The notes under the pieces are model-generated. The model saw nothing but the letters and a program-made list of their open reading frames with translations, did not search any database and was not told the DNA's origin. Shown here in pieces: positions 36,597 to 46,128 of a stretch of DNA of 55,649 nucleotides. Made by a program: the position numbers and the translations under genes. The stretch is taken from the NCBI GenBank assembly GCA_023412195.1, contig JAEYNZ010000134.1, forward strand, positions 1 to 55,649. Reading direction: 5' to 3'. This DNA is from Bacteroidota bacterium. Lineage in GTDB: Bacteria > Bacteroidota > Bacteroidia > Bacteroidales > Prolixibacteraceae. Numbering within the stretch: the stretch's first letter is position 1; every line of letters begins with the position of its first letter.

Positions 36597-37658
36597 ATGA
36601 TAAATTATACAAGTCCGGCAGTAGCAGATGATTTAAAGATATTGTATCAGGCCTCAGTTAATTGGGAACTCCTGAAAAATAAAACCATTTTAGTTACAGG
36701 ATCAACCGGGATGCTGGCTTCCTGGTTTACATTTATGTTAATGTATCTCAATGAGCATGAAAATTTTGGAATGAAATTATTACTGCTGGCCCGCAACAGG
36801 AATAAACTTAAACAGGTGTTTGGCAATGAGTCGGATTATATGAATTTTTTAGTTCAGGATGTATGTGATAAGATTACGGTTCAAACTGAAATCGATTATA
36901 TATTTCATGCTGCAGGTGCTGCAAGTCCTTACTCCATTTTAAATGATCCGGCAGGTATAGCCCTGGCAAATACATTGGGAACTATAAATGTTCTGGAACT
37001 TGCAAGAAAAACAAATACACAAAAAGTCCTTTTTACCTCAACGAGGGAAGTATATGGGAAAGTCGAAGGTAAAGATATGACTACTGAGAACGATATGGGA
37101 ATCATCGATCCCCTGGATTCCCGTTCATGTTATCCTGAAAGTAAAAGAATGGCAGAGACCTTGCTAAAAAGCTATTCAATACAACACCAGATAAATTTTA
37201 ACACATTACGAATAGCGCACGTTTACGGTCCGGGAATGCAACTAGAGAATGATGGCAGGATCATGGCCGATTTACTCACTGATGCCCTGACCCAAAAGAA
37301 TATTCATTTAAAAAGTGACGGCACAGCTGTAAGGGCATTCTGCTATATAACGGATGCTGTGGAAGCCATCTTCAGGGTATTGACAGAAGGCAAAAATAAC
37401 GAAGCCTTTAACATTGCAAATGAATCGGAACCTGTCACGATCCTTGAGCTTGCAAGGCTGATTCAATCTGCTGCAGGAAATGACAATAAGGTTTTTGTTA
37501 AAAATGAAAAAGTACCTGTTCCAGGTTATTGCAACTACAAAAGGGTAAAACTTGATACTTCAAAAACAGAGTCGCTTGGCTGGAGGCCAAAGGTTTTGCT
37601 TTCAGAAGGCATTTATCGTACCATAAAATCACTCCCTAAAACTAAATCTTATGAATGA
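36597..37658 (+). CDS. NAD-dependent epimerase/dehydratase (extended SDR)
   Basis: A 353-residue extended SDR with the NAD motif TILVTGSTGMLASW starting near residue 30, FTSTREVYGKVEG and the catalytic CYPESKRMAE (Tyr and Lys). An N-terminal extension of about 28 residues precedes the Rossmann fold. It resembles UDP-glucuronate decarboxylase-like SDRs that sit with IspD-like and LicD genes. It probably reduces or modifies the polyol or sugar precursor. It overlaps the first LicD gene by 8 bases. Confidence 0.8.
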   Translation: MINYTSPAVADDLKILYQASVNWELLKNKTILVTGSTGMLASWFTFMLMYLNEHENFGMKLLLLARNRNKLKQVFGNESDYMNFLVQDVCDKITVQTEIDYIFHAAGAASPYSILNDPAGIALANTLGTINVLELARKTNTQKVLFTSTREVYGKVEGKDMTTENDMGIIDPLDSRSCYPESKRMAETLLKSYSIQHQINFNTLRIAHVYGPGMQLENDGRIMADLLTDALTQKNIHLKSDGTAVRAFCYITDAVEAIFRVLTEGKNNEAFNIANESEPVTILELARLIQSAAGNDNKVFVKNEKVPVPGYCNYKRVKLDTSKTESLGWRPKVLLSEGIYRTIKSLPKTKSYE

Positions 37659-38550
37659 AGTTAAAATTTACAGTTTTTCTGAATCAGAAAAAAAAGAATT
37701 ACAAAGAGTTTTATTGAGCATTTATTGTGATGTTGCAGAGGTATGCAAAAAATACGAATTAAAAATGCTTATGGGAGGAGGCTCCTGCCTGGGGGCAGTC
37801 AGGCACAAAGGGTTCATTCCATGGGATGATGATATCGATTTAATTATGCCAAGAAATGATTACAATAAGTTTTTGGAGGTTTTTGATAAGGAACTAAAGG
37901 AAAAGTATCATTTAGTTGATATGTTTAAAACGCACTCAGGACAAAAAACATTTGCCAAAATAATGAAAAAGAATACGACGTTTATAGAAACTGTTACAAA
38001 TGTTAATTTATCTCCGGCAGGTATTTTCGTTGATATTTTTCCTCTGGAGTTTTTACCTGACAACCGTTTTTTGAGGACAATTTTTCTATTCTTTGCCAAC
38101 ATATTCACCAAGATAATTTCAATTATAACCGGATATCAATTAAGTTCAAATCCTAACTCTAAATGCAGAAAAATTGCAAAATACCGATTGGTTGGCTGGT
38201 TAACTTCTTTTATGTCTGCATATAAATGGAACGAATTTTACACAGTCTTCATAAGTTCCTGCAAAGGTGAAAAATATTGTTTTGTCCCTAGTGGCGGACA
38301 TGGCGTATATAAGGAATTGCTGTCTGTTGATACCTACTTCCCATTGTCAGAAGGAATTTTCGAAGGAGTAAAAGTCAATATACCAAATAACTGTGATAAA
38401 TACCTTAAAAATTTATATGGGAATTATATGGAGCTTCCTCCATTGGATAAAAGGCAGGGAGAACATCCTGTTGTTGGTTTCAGTCTCTGTAACTCTGCAG
38501 CTCAAATAAAACAAAGTGAGGTAGATTCTGAAACAACATTAACCCCATAA
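37651..38550 (+). CDS. LicD-family phosphotransferase, first copy
   Basis: A 299-residue protein with the LicD core MGGGSCLGAVRHKGFIPWDD, then DIDLIMPRNDY (Asp cluster 59-63), and PAGIFVDIFPLEFLPDN. LicD proteins use CDP-activated alcohols (CDP-choline, and CDP-ribitol in the related FKRP/FKTN) to attach a phospho-alcohol to glycans. A hydrophobic segment near 130-148 may associate with the membrane. The gene overlaps the SDR and belongs with the IspD-like gene. It is a clear paralogue of the gene that follows. Confidence 0.9.
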   Translation: MNEVKIYSFSESEKKELQRVLLSIYCDVAEVCKKYELKMLMGGGSCLGAVRHKGFIPWDDDIDLIMPRNDYNKFLEVFDKELKEKYHLVDMFKTHSGQKTFAKIMKKNTTFIETVTNVNLSPAGIFVDIFPLEFLPDNRFLRTIFLFFANIFTKIISIITGYQLSSNPNSKCRKIAKYRLVGWLTSFMSAYKWNEFYTVFISSCKGEKYCFVPSGGHGVYKELLSVDTYFPLSEGIFEGVKVNIPNNCDKYLKNLYGNYMELPPLDKRQGEHPVVGFSLCNSAAQIKQSEVDSETTLTP

Positions 38551-38613
38551 ATCTTTACTGGGACAAATAAGGTTAAACTAGTATATTCTCTATTATCAAT
38601 CAAATTTATTTTG

Positions 38614-39522
38614 ATGAAAGAAACGAAATCCTACCGGCTATCAGATGCTGAATTAAAGGAACTACAAAAGGTTTTGCTTGAAATTTATTGTGATGTGGCA
38701 GAAGTGTGCAGGAAATATGATTTGAAAATCATGCTGGGAGGCGGGTCGTGCCTTGGTGCAGTCAGACATAAAGGATTTATACCATGGGATGATGATATGG
38801 ATTTAAATATGCCTCGAAAGGACTATGATAAGCTTTTAGAAATATTCGAAAAAGAACTTGGGGAAAAATATGATCTGGTTGACTTGAACAAGACACATTC
38901 CGGCCAGAAAATATTTGCAAAAATCATGAAGAAGGGTACAACATATATAGAAACCGATACTTTTTTTGATGGATCTCCCACGGGGATTTTTGTGGATATT
39001 TTTCCAATTGAACGTTTACCAGACAACCGATTCATCAGATTAATCTTCTTATTTTTAGCAACATATTTTACAAGAATCATCCGGATAATTATCAGTTACC
39101 AATTGAATAATAACCACCATGCAAAAGCCAGGAAGGTCATCCGGTATCGGGTAATCGGAAGATTGACTTCCTTTATGTCTGTATATAGATGGAATCGTCT
39201 TTATACTTTGTTTATAACTTCCTGTAATGGAAATAAATATTGTACCATTCCCAGTGGATTAAAAGAAGTATATGGAGAAACCCAGCCTGTTGAAACTTTT
39301 TTTCCATTATCCATGGGAATCTTCGAAGGTAAAGAAGTCTACTTACCAAATAAATATGATCATTATTTAAAATCTTTATATGGTAATTATATGGAATTGC
39401 CACCTATCGAAAAAAGAACACAAGGTCATGATTTGTTGGAATTTAGTATAAATAATTCTGATGAAAATGATGATCAGAGTGAGTTATTACAACCAGCTTG
39501 TGAGATAACTCCCCGAGGGTAA
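38614..39522 (+). CDS. LicD-family phosphotransferase, second copy
   Basis: 302 residues from ATG 38614, close in sequence to the preceding LicD: LGGGSCLGAVRHKGFIPWDD, DMDLNMPRKDY and PTGIFVDIFPIERLPDN. The pair arose by tandem duplication. The two have diverged in the acceptor-facing middle and in the C-terminal 30 residues, so they may add the same phospho-alcohol to two positions, or two alcohols. A 63-base gap separates them. Confidence 0.9.
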   Translation: MKETKSYRLSDAELKELQKVLLEIYCDVAEVCRKYDLKIMLGGGSCLGAVRHKGFIPWDDDMDLNMPRKDYDKLLEIFEKELGEKYDLVDLNKTHSGQKIFAKIMKKGTTYIETDTFFDGSPTGIFVDIFPIERLPDNRFIRLIFLFLATYFTRIIRIIISYQLNNNHHAKARKVIRYRVIGRLTSFMSVYRWNRLYTLFITSCNGNKYCTIPSGLKEVYGETQPVETFFPLSMGIFEGKEVYLPNKYDHYLKSLYGNYMELPPIEKRTQGHDLLEFSINNSDENDDQSELLQPACEITPRG

Positions 39523-39562
39523 AAAAAGATAATCTGTTCAATAAAATTTAATAGAAGAAAAT

Positions 39563-40609
39563 ATGTTTACCAATAAAACACTCTTAATTACAGGAGGTAC
39601 TGGCAGTTTTGGCCATGCAGTCCTGAATCGTTTTTTGAAAACACAAATTGGAGAAATCCGTATTTTCTCGAGAGATGAGAAAAAGCAGGATGAAATGCGG
39701 AAAAAATACAACAGTCAAAAGCTTAGCTTTTATATTGGCGATGTAAGAGACCCGGGGAGTATTCGCGATGCAATGCATGGAGTGGATTATGTATTTCATG
39801 CTGCAGCATTGAAGCAGGTGCCTTCCTGTGAATTTTTCCCCATTGAAGCTGTCAGAACAAATGTATTGGGAGTCGACAATGTTTTAACAGCTGCAATCAA
39901 TCAAGGTGTTAAAAAGGTTATTTGCCTCTCAACCGATAAGGCAGCTTACCCGGTAAATGCAATGGGAATTTCTAAGGCCATGATGGAAAAGGTTTTTGTT
40001 TCAAAATCCCGCATAGTATCACCTGAGAAGACCCTTATCTGTGGCACCCGTTATGGAAACGTTATGTGTTCCCGCGGGTCAGTTATTCCGTTATTCATTG
40101 ATCAGATTAAATCAGGAAAAAATATTACTGTAACGGAACCACAAATGACACGCTTTATAATGAGCCTGGATGAAGCTGTTGATTTGGTACTTTATGCATT
40201 TGAACATGCTAAGGCAGGCGATATCATGGTTCAGAAAGCGGATTCCTGTTACATGGGTGATCTGGCCCAGGCAGTAAAGGAAATATTTAATGCAGATAAT
40301 CCCATTGATATCATCGGAGTCAGGCATGGTGAAAAAATATATGAAGTATTGTTAACCAAGGAAGAATCAGCACGTGCCATCGACATGGGTCACTTTTTCA
40401 GAGTACCGGCTGATAACCGGAATTTGAATTATGCCAAGTTTCTGGAAGAGGGTTCACAGTCGTTAAAATCTGCCAAGGAATATAATTCCGAACAAACAAC
40501 CATCCTGTCCAAAAAACAAATTAAAGACAAGTTATTAGGGTTAAGGGAAGTTCAGGAGGAATTGACAACATGGAAAGGGGTCGTAAATGAAAGTTCTTAT
40601 AACTGGTAA
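39563..40609 (+). CDS. capE: UDP-GlcNAc 4,6-dehydratase/5-epimerase, CapE/FnlA-like
   Basis: A 348-residue SDR: TLLITGGTGSFGHAVL, AAALKQVPSCEFFPIEAV, CLSTDKAAYPVNAMGISKAM (the MxxxK variant typical of this group) and GTRYGNVMCSRGSVIPLF. CapE converts UDP-GlcNAc to a 4-keto-6-deoxy-hexose with C5 inversion, the first step toward UDP-L-FucNAc. Downstream capF follows with a 23-base overlap, but no capG (2-epimerase) is present, so the final sugar may be UDP-L-PneNAc/6-deoxy-talosamine-like or made with an enzyme encoded elsewhere. Confidence 0.85.
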   Translation: MFTNKTLLITGGTGSFGHAVLNRFLKTQIGEIRIFSRDEKKQDEMRKKYNSQKLSFYIGDVRDPGSIRDAMHGVDYVFHAAALKQVPSCEFFPIEAVRTNVLGVDNVLTAAINQGVKKVICLSTDKAAYPVNAMGISKAMMEKVFVSKSRIVSPEKTLICGTRYGNVMCSRGSVIPLFIDQIKSGKNITVTEPQMTRFIMSLDEAVDLVLYAFEHAKAGDIMVQKADSCYMGDLAQAVKEIFNADNPIDIIGVRHGEKIYEVLLTKEESARAIDMGHFFRVPADNRNLNYAKFLEEGSQSLKSAKEYNSEQTTILSKKQIKDKLLGLREVQEELTTWKGVVNESSYNW

Positions 40610-41366
40610 CAAAGGATTTATTGGCCGGAATCTTACTGAAGCTTTGACTGGAAAAAAGGGAATTGAAATTTTACCTTTTGATAGAGAATCAGACGATTCT
40701 TTACTGGACGACTATACGAGAGTTTGCGATTTTGTTTATCATCTGGCAGCAGTCCACAGGCCTCCGGTTCCTTCTGAATTTGATAAGGTAAACCGGGTCT
40801 TTTTTGAGGATGTCCTGACATTGCTGCAAAAGCATAATAACTCATGTCCGGTATTATTAACCTCATCCACCTATGCTGGTCCTGATTCGGAATATGGCAA
40901 AAGCAAAATTGCAGCAGAAGAAGCATTAAAAAAGCATGCTGCAAGGATGAATTCCGGAGCTATTATATACCGGTTAAAGAATACCTTTGGAAGGTATGCC
41001 TTGCCCAATCATCATTCTGTAGTTGCAAATTTTTGTTATAATGTGGCAAATAATCTTCCGGTTGTTGTAAATGAACCAGACAGGATGATGTTGTTTTATT
41101 ATATTGACGATGTTATTGAATCATTTCAGAAACACCTTATCACGAAAATTGAGCCTGAAGATGATGGCTTCTTTCGGTTGGATAATCATCTCATTTATCC
41201 TATAGAACTTCAAAATCTGGCAACCAAAATTCATCATTTTAAACATTTGCATGACCACAACCAGGTACCTGAACTGATTGATGAATTCACCCAAAAGCTA
41301 TATCAAACATTTTTGTATTATTTGCATGATGTAAAAAACCATGTGTATGATGAACAACCAGGGTAA
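40587..41366 (+). CDS. CapF/FnlB-like reductase lacking its cupin domain
   Basis: A 259-residue SDR: MKVLITGNKGFIGRNLTEAL, FVYHLAAVHRPP, and NTFGRYALPNHHSVVANFCY, which is the CapF-group signature. CapF normally has about 370 residues, with a C-terminal cupin that binds metal. Here the protein ends right after the reductase part. The frame closes normally and overlaps the next gene by 26 bases, so it looks like a genuine short form, not a sequencing break. It should reduce the 4-keto product of the CapE neighbour. Confidence 0.78.
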   Translation: MKVLITGNKGFIGRNLTEALTGKKGIEILPFDRESDDSLLDDYTRVCDFVYHLAAVHRPPVPSEFDKVNRVFFEDVLTLLQKHNNSCPVLLTSSTYAGPDSEYGKSKIAAEEALKKHAARMNSGAIIYRLKNTFGRYALPNHHSVVANFCYNVANNLPVVVNEPDRMMLFYYIDDVIESFQKHLITKIEPEDDGFFRLDNHLIYPIELQNLATKIHHFKHLHDHNQVPELIDEFTQKLYQTFLYYLHDVKNHVYDEQPG

Positions 41367-42312
41367 ATCTAAAGCAAAATTTATAATTAGCATCGATACC
41401 GAACTTGCATGGGGAAGTATTTATGATGAAGAAGTATTGAAAAGGAAGCATGAATCCTTTTATAACACAAGAGCTGCCATCAAAAAAATTTTAAGACTTT
41501 TTGAAAAATATCACATTTCTGCAACGTGGGCAATTGTTGGCCACCTGATGCTGGATCATTGCAGTAAGGTAAATGGAATAAAACATCCTGATGTGTTACG
41601 GCCAGACTACAGTTGGTTTAAAAAAGACTGGTTTTACTATGATCCATGTGGGAGAGATGGAGATAATTCAATCTGGTATGGAGATGATATCATAAAAATG
41701 ATTAAGGACTGTAAGGTGCAACAGGAAATCGGATCTCATAGTTTCAGTCACATCATGTTTGGGGATAAAGGTTGCGATAAAGCCTGTGCTGACTCGGATA
41801 TAAAGAAATGGGTAGAAGTTTCTGAACCACATGGTATTAAACCAAATTCTTTTATTTTCCCGTTTAATTCAGAGGGTCATTATGATATTTTGGAGAAGTA
41901 TGGATTTAAAATATACCGAAGTAAAAATACAGAAGGGATAGCGAATATAAAAAATAATAAAATTAAACGCATTGCTCATATCCTTGATCGATTTTTTGCC
42001 TTGGAACCTTCTACAAGTAAAGTAGAATCAGGTGAAAATAATTTATTAAAAATCCAGGGAGACTTATGTTATTTCAGGTATAATGGCTGGAGAAACTTTC
42101 TCATGTGGAAATCTGCAGTCAGAAAATCAAAAAAAGGAATAAACAGAGCGGTTAGAAGAGGTGAAGCATTCCATTTTTGGTTTCATCCTTTTGAAATTGC
42201 TGCAAACTTAGATGAGTCCATTGAAGATCTGGATGAAATATTGAGTTATGCATCCAAAAAAATAAACGGTGGATTAATAGAAAACAAAATGATGAATCAA
42301 TTATATAATTGA
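41341..42312 (+). CDS. Polysaccharide deacetylase (NodB-like)
   Basis: A 323-residue protein with the NodB homology domain: FIISIDTELAWGS (catalytic/metal Asp), FEKYHISATWAIVGHLM, and QEIGSHSFSHIMFG with the metal-binding HxxxH. No signal peptide, so it may act on a cytoplasmic precursor, as do the deacetylases found inside O-antigen loci. ATGs at 41341, 41347 and 41350 are all possible starts within the overlap with the preceding gene. The sugar substrate is unknown. Confidence 0.87.
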   Translation: MCMMNNQGKSKAKFIISIDTELAWGSIYDEEVLKRKHESFYNTRAAIKKILRLFEKYHISATWAIVGHLMLDHCSKVNGIKHPDVLRPDYSWFKKDWFYYDPCGRDGDNSIWYGDDIIKMIKDCKVQQEIGSHSFSHIMFGDKGCDKACADSDIKKWVEVSEPHGIKPNSFIFPFNSEGHYDILEKYGFKIYRSKNTEGIANIKNNKIKRIAHILDRFFALEPSTSKVESGENNLLKIQGDLCYFRYNGWRNFLMWKSAVRKSKKGINRAVRRGEAFHFWFHPFEIAANLDESIEDLDEILSYASKKINGGLIENKMMNQLYN

Positions 42313-42346
42313 AATTCGTTTGTAAGATCATAATGTAATTCCAGCT

Positions 42347-43369
42347 ATGGAAAGAGTACTTTCAGATAATAAAATTAAACTGGCCATTTTAATTCTTGCT
42401 CATAAAAATCTGGATCAATTAATAAGGTTAATTACAAATCTGTTTCATGGGAACATTGACGTATTTGTGCATCTCGACAAAAAATGGAGAATTGGAAAGG
42501 ATGAAATTGAATCCATTAAACAAATTAATGAAAGCCACTTAATTATCTGCGAGAACAGATTTTCAGCATTTCTGGACAAATGGTCCTTGATAGAGGCGAC
42601 AATGGAAATTATCAGAACCGTTAAAATGGTTGAAAAGAAGAAAGAAATCAAATTTCATTATTATGCGCTGTTAAGCGGACAAGATTATCCTATTAAATCG
42701 TTGAACTTGTTATTGGATAAATTATCAGTATCTTATCCAAAACCATTTATTGATTGTACCCCATTTGATAAAAAAAACTGGTTAAAAAAGAAATTTAAAA
42801 CATTACCTATTGAAAATAACTTTCAATTATGGTTCAGACAGAACATGCAACCTTGCCTTTTACGAAAAGTAATAAAACTTCCTTTCTTCTTATTTTTCTA
42901 CTTTTTGAAAATCATTATTCCTACTCCCTTTATACAATTGACTAAACTACAATGTTCTTTATATGGAGGTTCAGCCTGGTGGATTTTACCCGATGTTGTG
43001 ATAGATGAAGTTTATCGAAGATTCTTCAATTCTAATGATTTAATAGTAAATTTACTTAGCAGAACATTTACCCCGGAAGAAACATTTTTCCAAATTATGA
43101 CAATGCAATCAAAAGTGGCCAATCTTGTTGAAGTAAACGAGAAGAATGACATCCTTCAAAACTGTCTGACCTATGCACATTTTAGAGATGAAGGAAAACC
43201 TTTTACAGGACATCCTTATATCCTGTCGAAAAATGATTTCAATAAGCTAATAAAACTTCCGCAGTTCTTTGCCCGGAAATTTGATACTACTGTTGATTCA
43301 GAAATACTTAACGTATTAGACGAATACTTAATGAGGAATAAAATTGAAAAGGAAACTATTCATCAATAA
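42347..43369 (+). CDS. GT14-like beta-1,6-GlcNAc/xylosyltransferase-type enzyme, first copy
   Basis: A 340-residue glycosyltransferase of the core-2/I-branching (Branch, GT14) family: KLAILILAHKNLDQL, FVHLDKKW, YYALLSGQDYPIKSL, SLYGGSAWWILPD and TPEETFFQIMTMQS. Family members add GlcNAc or xylose in beta-linkage without a DxD motif. The Glu in TPEETFF is the expected base. It forms a tandem pair with the following gene. Confidence 0.87.
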   Translation: MERVLSDNKIKLAILILAHKNLDQLIRLITNLFHGNIDVFVHLDKKWRIGKDEIESIKQINESHLIICENRFSAFLDKWSLIEATMEIIRTVKMVEKKKEIKFHYYALLSGQDYPIKSLNLLLDKLSVSYPKPFIDCTPFDKKNWLKKKFKTLPIENNFQLWFRQNMQPCLLRKVIKLPFFLFFYFLKIIIPTPFIQLTKLQCSLYGGSAWWILPDVVIDEVYRRFFNSNDLIVNLLSRTFTPEETFFQIMTMQSKVANLVEVNEKNDILQNCLTYAHFRDEGKPFTGHPYILSKNDFNKLIKLPQFFARKFDTTVDSEILNVLDEYLMRNKIEKETIHQ

Positions 43370-43388
43370 TGAAAAGTTATAGACTTAA

Positions 43389-44429
43389 ATGAAAGAATCA
43401 TCCGGAAATAATGAAATGAAACTGGCTATCTTGATACTTGCTCATAAAAATCTGGGACAACTCAAAAAATTAATTAACTCTTTGCTTCATGATAATTTAG
43501 ATATATTTATTCATCTTGATAAAAAATGGAAGTTATCAGAAGCCGAATACAACTCTCTTCTTCATATTAATAAAGATAAAGTTTTTCTGTCTGACAACCG
43601 TATTTCTGCTTCTATATATTTGTGGTCTTTGGTTGATGCTACTATGGAACTTGTAAAAAAAGCAAAAAAAATTGAAATTGAAAAAAACAAAGGATATAAA
43701 TACTTTGCTTTACTTAGCGGACAGGATTTTCCTATAAAACCGATTGATGATTTAATAAATCTGCTTCAGAAATCTTACCCTAAACCATACATCGATTGTA
43801 CTCCATATCATCCCAGGAACTGGATGAAAGGTAAGTTCAAAACCCTACCACTTGAAAATAAGGTTTTACTTTTTTTTATCAATCGCTGGAAGCCGGGAAA
43901 ATTAAGAAGATTCTTAAATATGCTCATTAAATTGCCTATATACAGTTATTTTAAATTTTTAAAGTTATTTATTGAAACTCCATTTAAAAAGTTAAACCAT
44001 GAAGGTTGCAAATTGTATGGAGGTTCAGCCTGGTGGATTTTACCTGATAAAGCTATAAACATCATTCACCAGAGGTATTCTGATCCAAATGATAAAGTTG
44101 TGAAATATCTAAGTAAAACCTTTTCACCTGAAGAGACTTTCTTCCAGATTATGGTGATGCAAACGGAAGTTGCTTCCTTAGTAGAGTTAAATCCGGCACT
44201 TGATCTCAAGCAAAACTGTTTGACTTACTCACATTTCAGAGATATAGGAAAGCCCTTTACCGGCCATCCATATATTTTAGGAATAGATGATTTTAAGAAA
44301 CTCAACAATCTTCCCCATTTTTTTGCCAGGAAGTTTGATATTACAGTTGATTCAGGCATTTTTGACATGATAGATCAGGAAATTTTAAATCAATCAAACA
44401 ATTCAGATACTAAAAAATGGGCAGTATAA
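43389..44429 (+). CDS. GT14-like glycosyltransferase, second copy
   Basis: 346 residues, strongly similar to the preceding gene: KLAILILAHKNLGQL, YFALLSGQDFPIKPI, LYGGSAWWILPDKA and SPEETFFQIMVMQT. Conserved core motifs with diverged mid-regions suggest tandem duplication followed by a change of acceptor. Only 19 bases separate the two genes. Branching of the repeat unit by both enzymes is a reasonable inference. Confidence 0.87.
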   Translation: MKESSGNNEMKLAILILAHKNLGQLKKLINSLLHDNLDIFIHLDKKWKLSEAEYNSLLHINKDKVFLSDNRISASIYLWSLVDATMELVKKAKKIEIEKNKGYKYFALLSGQDFPIKPIDDLINLLQKSYPKPYIDCTPYHPRNWMKGKFKTLPLENKVLLFFINRWKPGKLRRFLNMLIKLPIYSYFKFLKLFIETPFKKLNHEGCKLYGGSAWWILPDKAINIIHQRYSDPNDKVVKYLSKTFSPEETFFQIMVMQTEVASLVELNPALDLKQNCLTYSHFRDIGKPFTGHPYILGIDDFKKLNNLPHFFARKFDITVDSGIFDMIDQEILNQSNNSDTKKWAV

Positions 44430-44475
44430 TATTCTTGATAAGGAATTGTCACCTTTAACTTGATTTATATCCATA

Positions 44476-46014
44476 ATGACCATTTCTTCCAATAAACGCA
44501 TAGCTAAAAATACCCTCATGCTCTATTTTCGCATGATTATCATTCTGGGGATGAGACTGTATACTTCCAGAATTATCCTGAATACCCTGGGGGTGGAAGA
44601 TTATGGTATTTATAATGTTGTAGGGGGAATTGTTATTATGCTGAGTTTCCTGAACAGTGCTATGACAACAGGCACTACCCGTTTCCTCTCCTTTGAATTG
44701 GGAAGGGGTGAATTTATTAAAATGGCAAGGGTCTTCAGCATGAGCCTCAACATCCATGCAATGATCGCAGTGGTCATATTCATACTTGCAGAAACTGTGG
44801 GACTTTGGTTCTTAAATACCCACCTGAATATTCCTGCTGAAAGGATGAATGCTGCCAACTGGGCATACCAGTTTTCAATCCTGACTTTTATGGTTGCTGT
44901 ATTAAGCATTCCATACCATGCCCTGATTATTGCGCATGAGAGAATGAATGTGTATGCATATGTCAGCATTGTGGAGGTAAGCCTGCAGCTTTTCATCGTA
45001 TTCATGCTTCAGTGGTTTGGATATGATAAACTTAAATTGTATTCAGTGCTTGTTTTTATGGTTTCGTTAATAATAAGAGGCATATATGGTCTATATAGCA
45101 ATAGAAATTTTAAGGAGAGTAGATATAAATTTATATGGGACAGGTCTCTTTTTAAAACACTTATGAGTTTTGCAGGCTGGAATCTATGGGGAAATGCCGC
45201 AGGAGTATTGTCAGGGCAGGGGGTAAACATGCTTCTGAATATTTTCTTCGGCCCTGCTGTTAATGCCGCACGGGGAATTGCCTATTCAGTAAAAGCGGCA
45301 GTGCATCAGTTTGTAAATAATTTCCAGACAGCAATGAAACCCCAGATTATAAAAACTTATGCATCCAATGATTTAAAATACATGCACAAGCTGATTTCCC
45401 AGGGTGCCAAGTATTCATTTTTCCTGCTGCTTTTTTTGTCGTTACCCATCCTTTTGGAAACCAAAATTATTCTTAAAATCTGGCTAAAAATTATTCCTGA
45501 ATACACGATCATTTTTACACAACTTGTTATTTTGAATGAATTGATCAGCAGCCTTTCAGGTCCTTTAATGACAGCTGCCCATGCCTCTGGCAGGATTAAA
45601 AACTTTCAGCTGACTGTAGGAGGGTTGCTCTTCTTGATTTTACCGTTTTCATGGATCTTTTTAAAACTGGGATATCCGCCGCAAGTGACTATTTATATCA
45701 GCATATTCTTTTCAGTTTTAGCTTTGATTGCCCGGTTGTGGATTTTACGAAATTTGGTTCATCTCAACATAAAAGATTTTTTTGTTGATGTTGTTTCAAA
45801 AACAATAATTGTTGGCTTTACTGCAATGATTCCGCCCTTACTGGTGCAGTCATCATTTGAAGAATCCATACAACGTTTTATTTCTGTGGTATTGGTTTCG
45901 ATAGTTAGCACAAGCGTTTCAATATATTTATTTGGGTTAGAACCCTATGAAAGGCTTTTTTTTATAAGGGTTGTTAAAAAACAATATGGATATCTTGTTG
46001 CAATCGTTAAATAG
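44476..46014 (+). CDS. Wzx-type polysaccharide flippase, second
   Basis: A 512-residue MOP-superfamily protein with about 14 helices, opening MTISSNKRIAKNTLMLYFRM and then GVEDYGIYNVVGGIVIMLSF and NSAMTTGTTRFLSFELG, a branch common in Bacteroidota and distinct from the flippase at 30904. Two flippases in one locus may mean two substrates or a fusion of two loci. It is the last intact gene before the IS21-scarred stretch. No clear terminator is visible. Confidence 0.88.
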   Translation: MTISSNKRIAKNTLMLYFRMIIILGMRLYTSRIILNTLGVEDYGIYNVVGGIVIMLSFLNSAMTTGTTRFLSFELGRGEFIKMARVFSMSLNIHAMIAVVIFILAETVGLWFLNTHLNIPAERMNAANWAYQFSILTFMVAVLSIPYHALIIAHERMNVYAYVSIVEVSLQLFIVFMLQWFGYDKLKLYSVLVFMVSLIIRGIYGLYSNRNFKESRYKFIWDRSLFKTLMSFAGWNLWGNAAGVLSGQGVNMLLNIFFGPAVNAARGIAYSVKAAVHQFVNNFQTAMKPQIIKTYASNDLKYMHKLISQGAKYSFFLLLFLSLPILLETKIILKIWLKIIPEYTIIFTQLVILNELISSLSGPLMTAAHASGRIKNFQLTVGGLLFLILPFSWIFLKLGYPPQVTIYISIFFSVLALIARLWILRNLVHLNIKDFFVDVVSKTIIVGFTAMIPPLLVQSSFEESIQRFISVVLVSIVSTSVSIYLFGLEPYERLFFIRVVKKQYGYLVAIVK

Positions 46015-46128
46015 ATAAATTTTGATTTTTAGCAGACGAATTCTCATACGTAATGAATTAACATTTAGCTAAAATTTTCTGAATGTTTCCATCCTTCAAT
46101 AATTATCGTTATGAATTAAGAAGAAATA

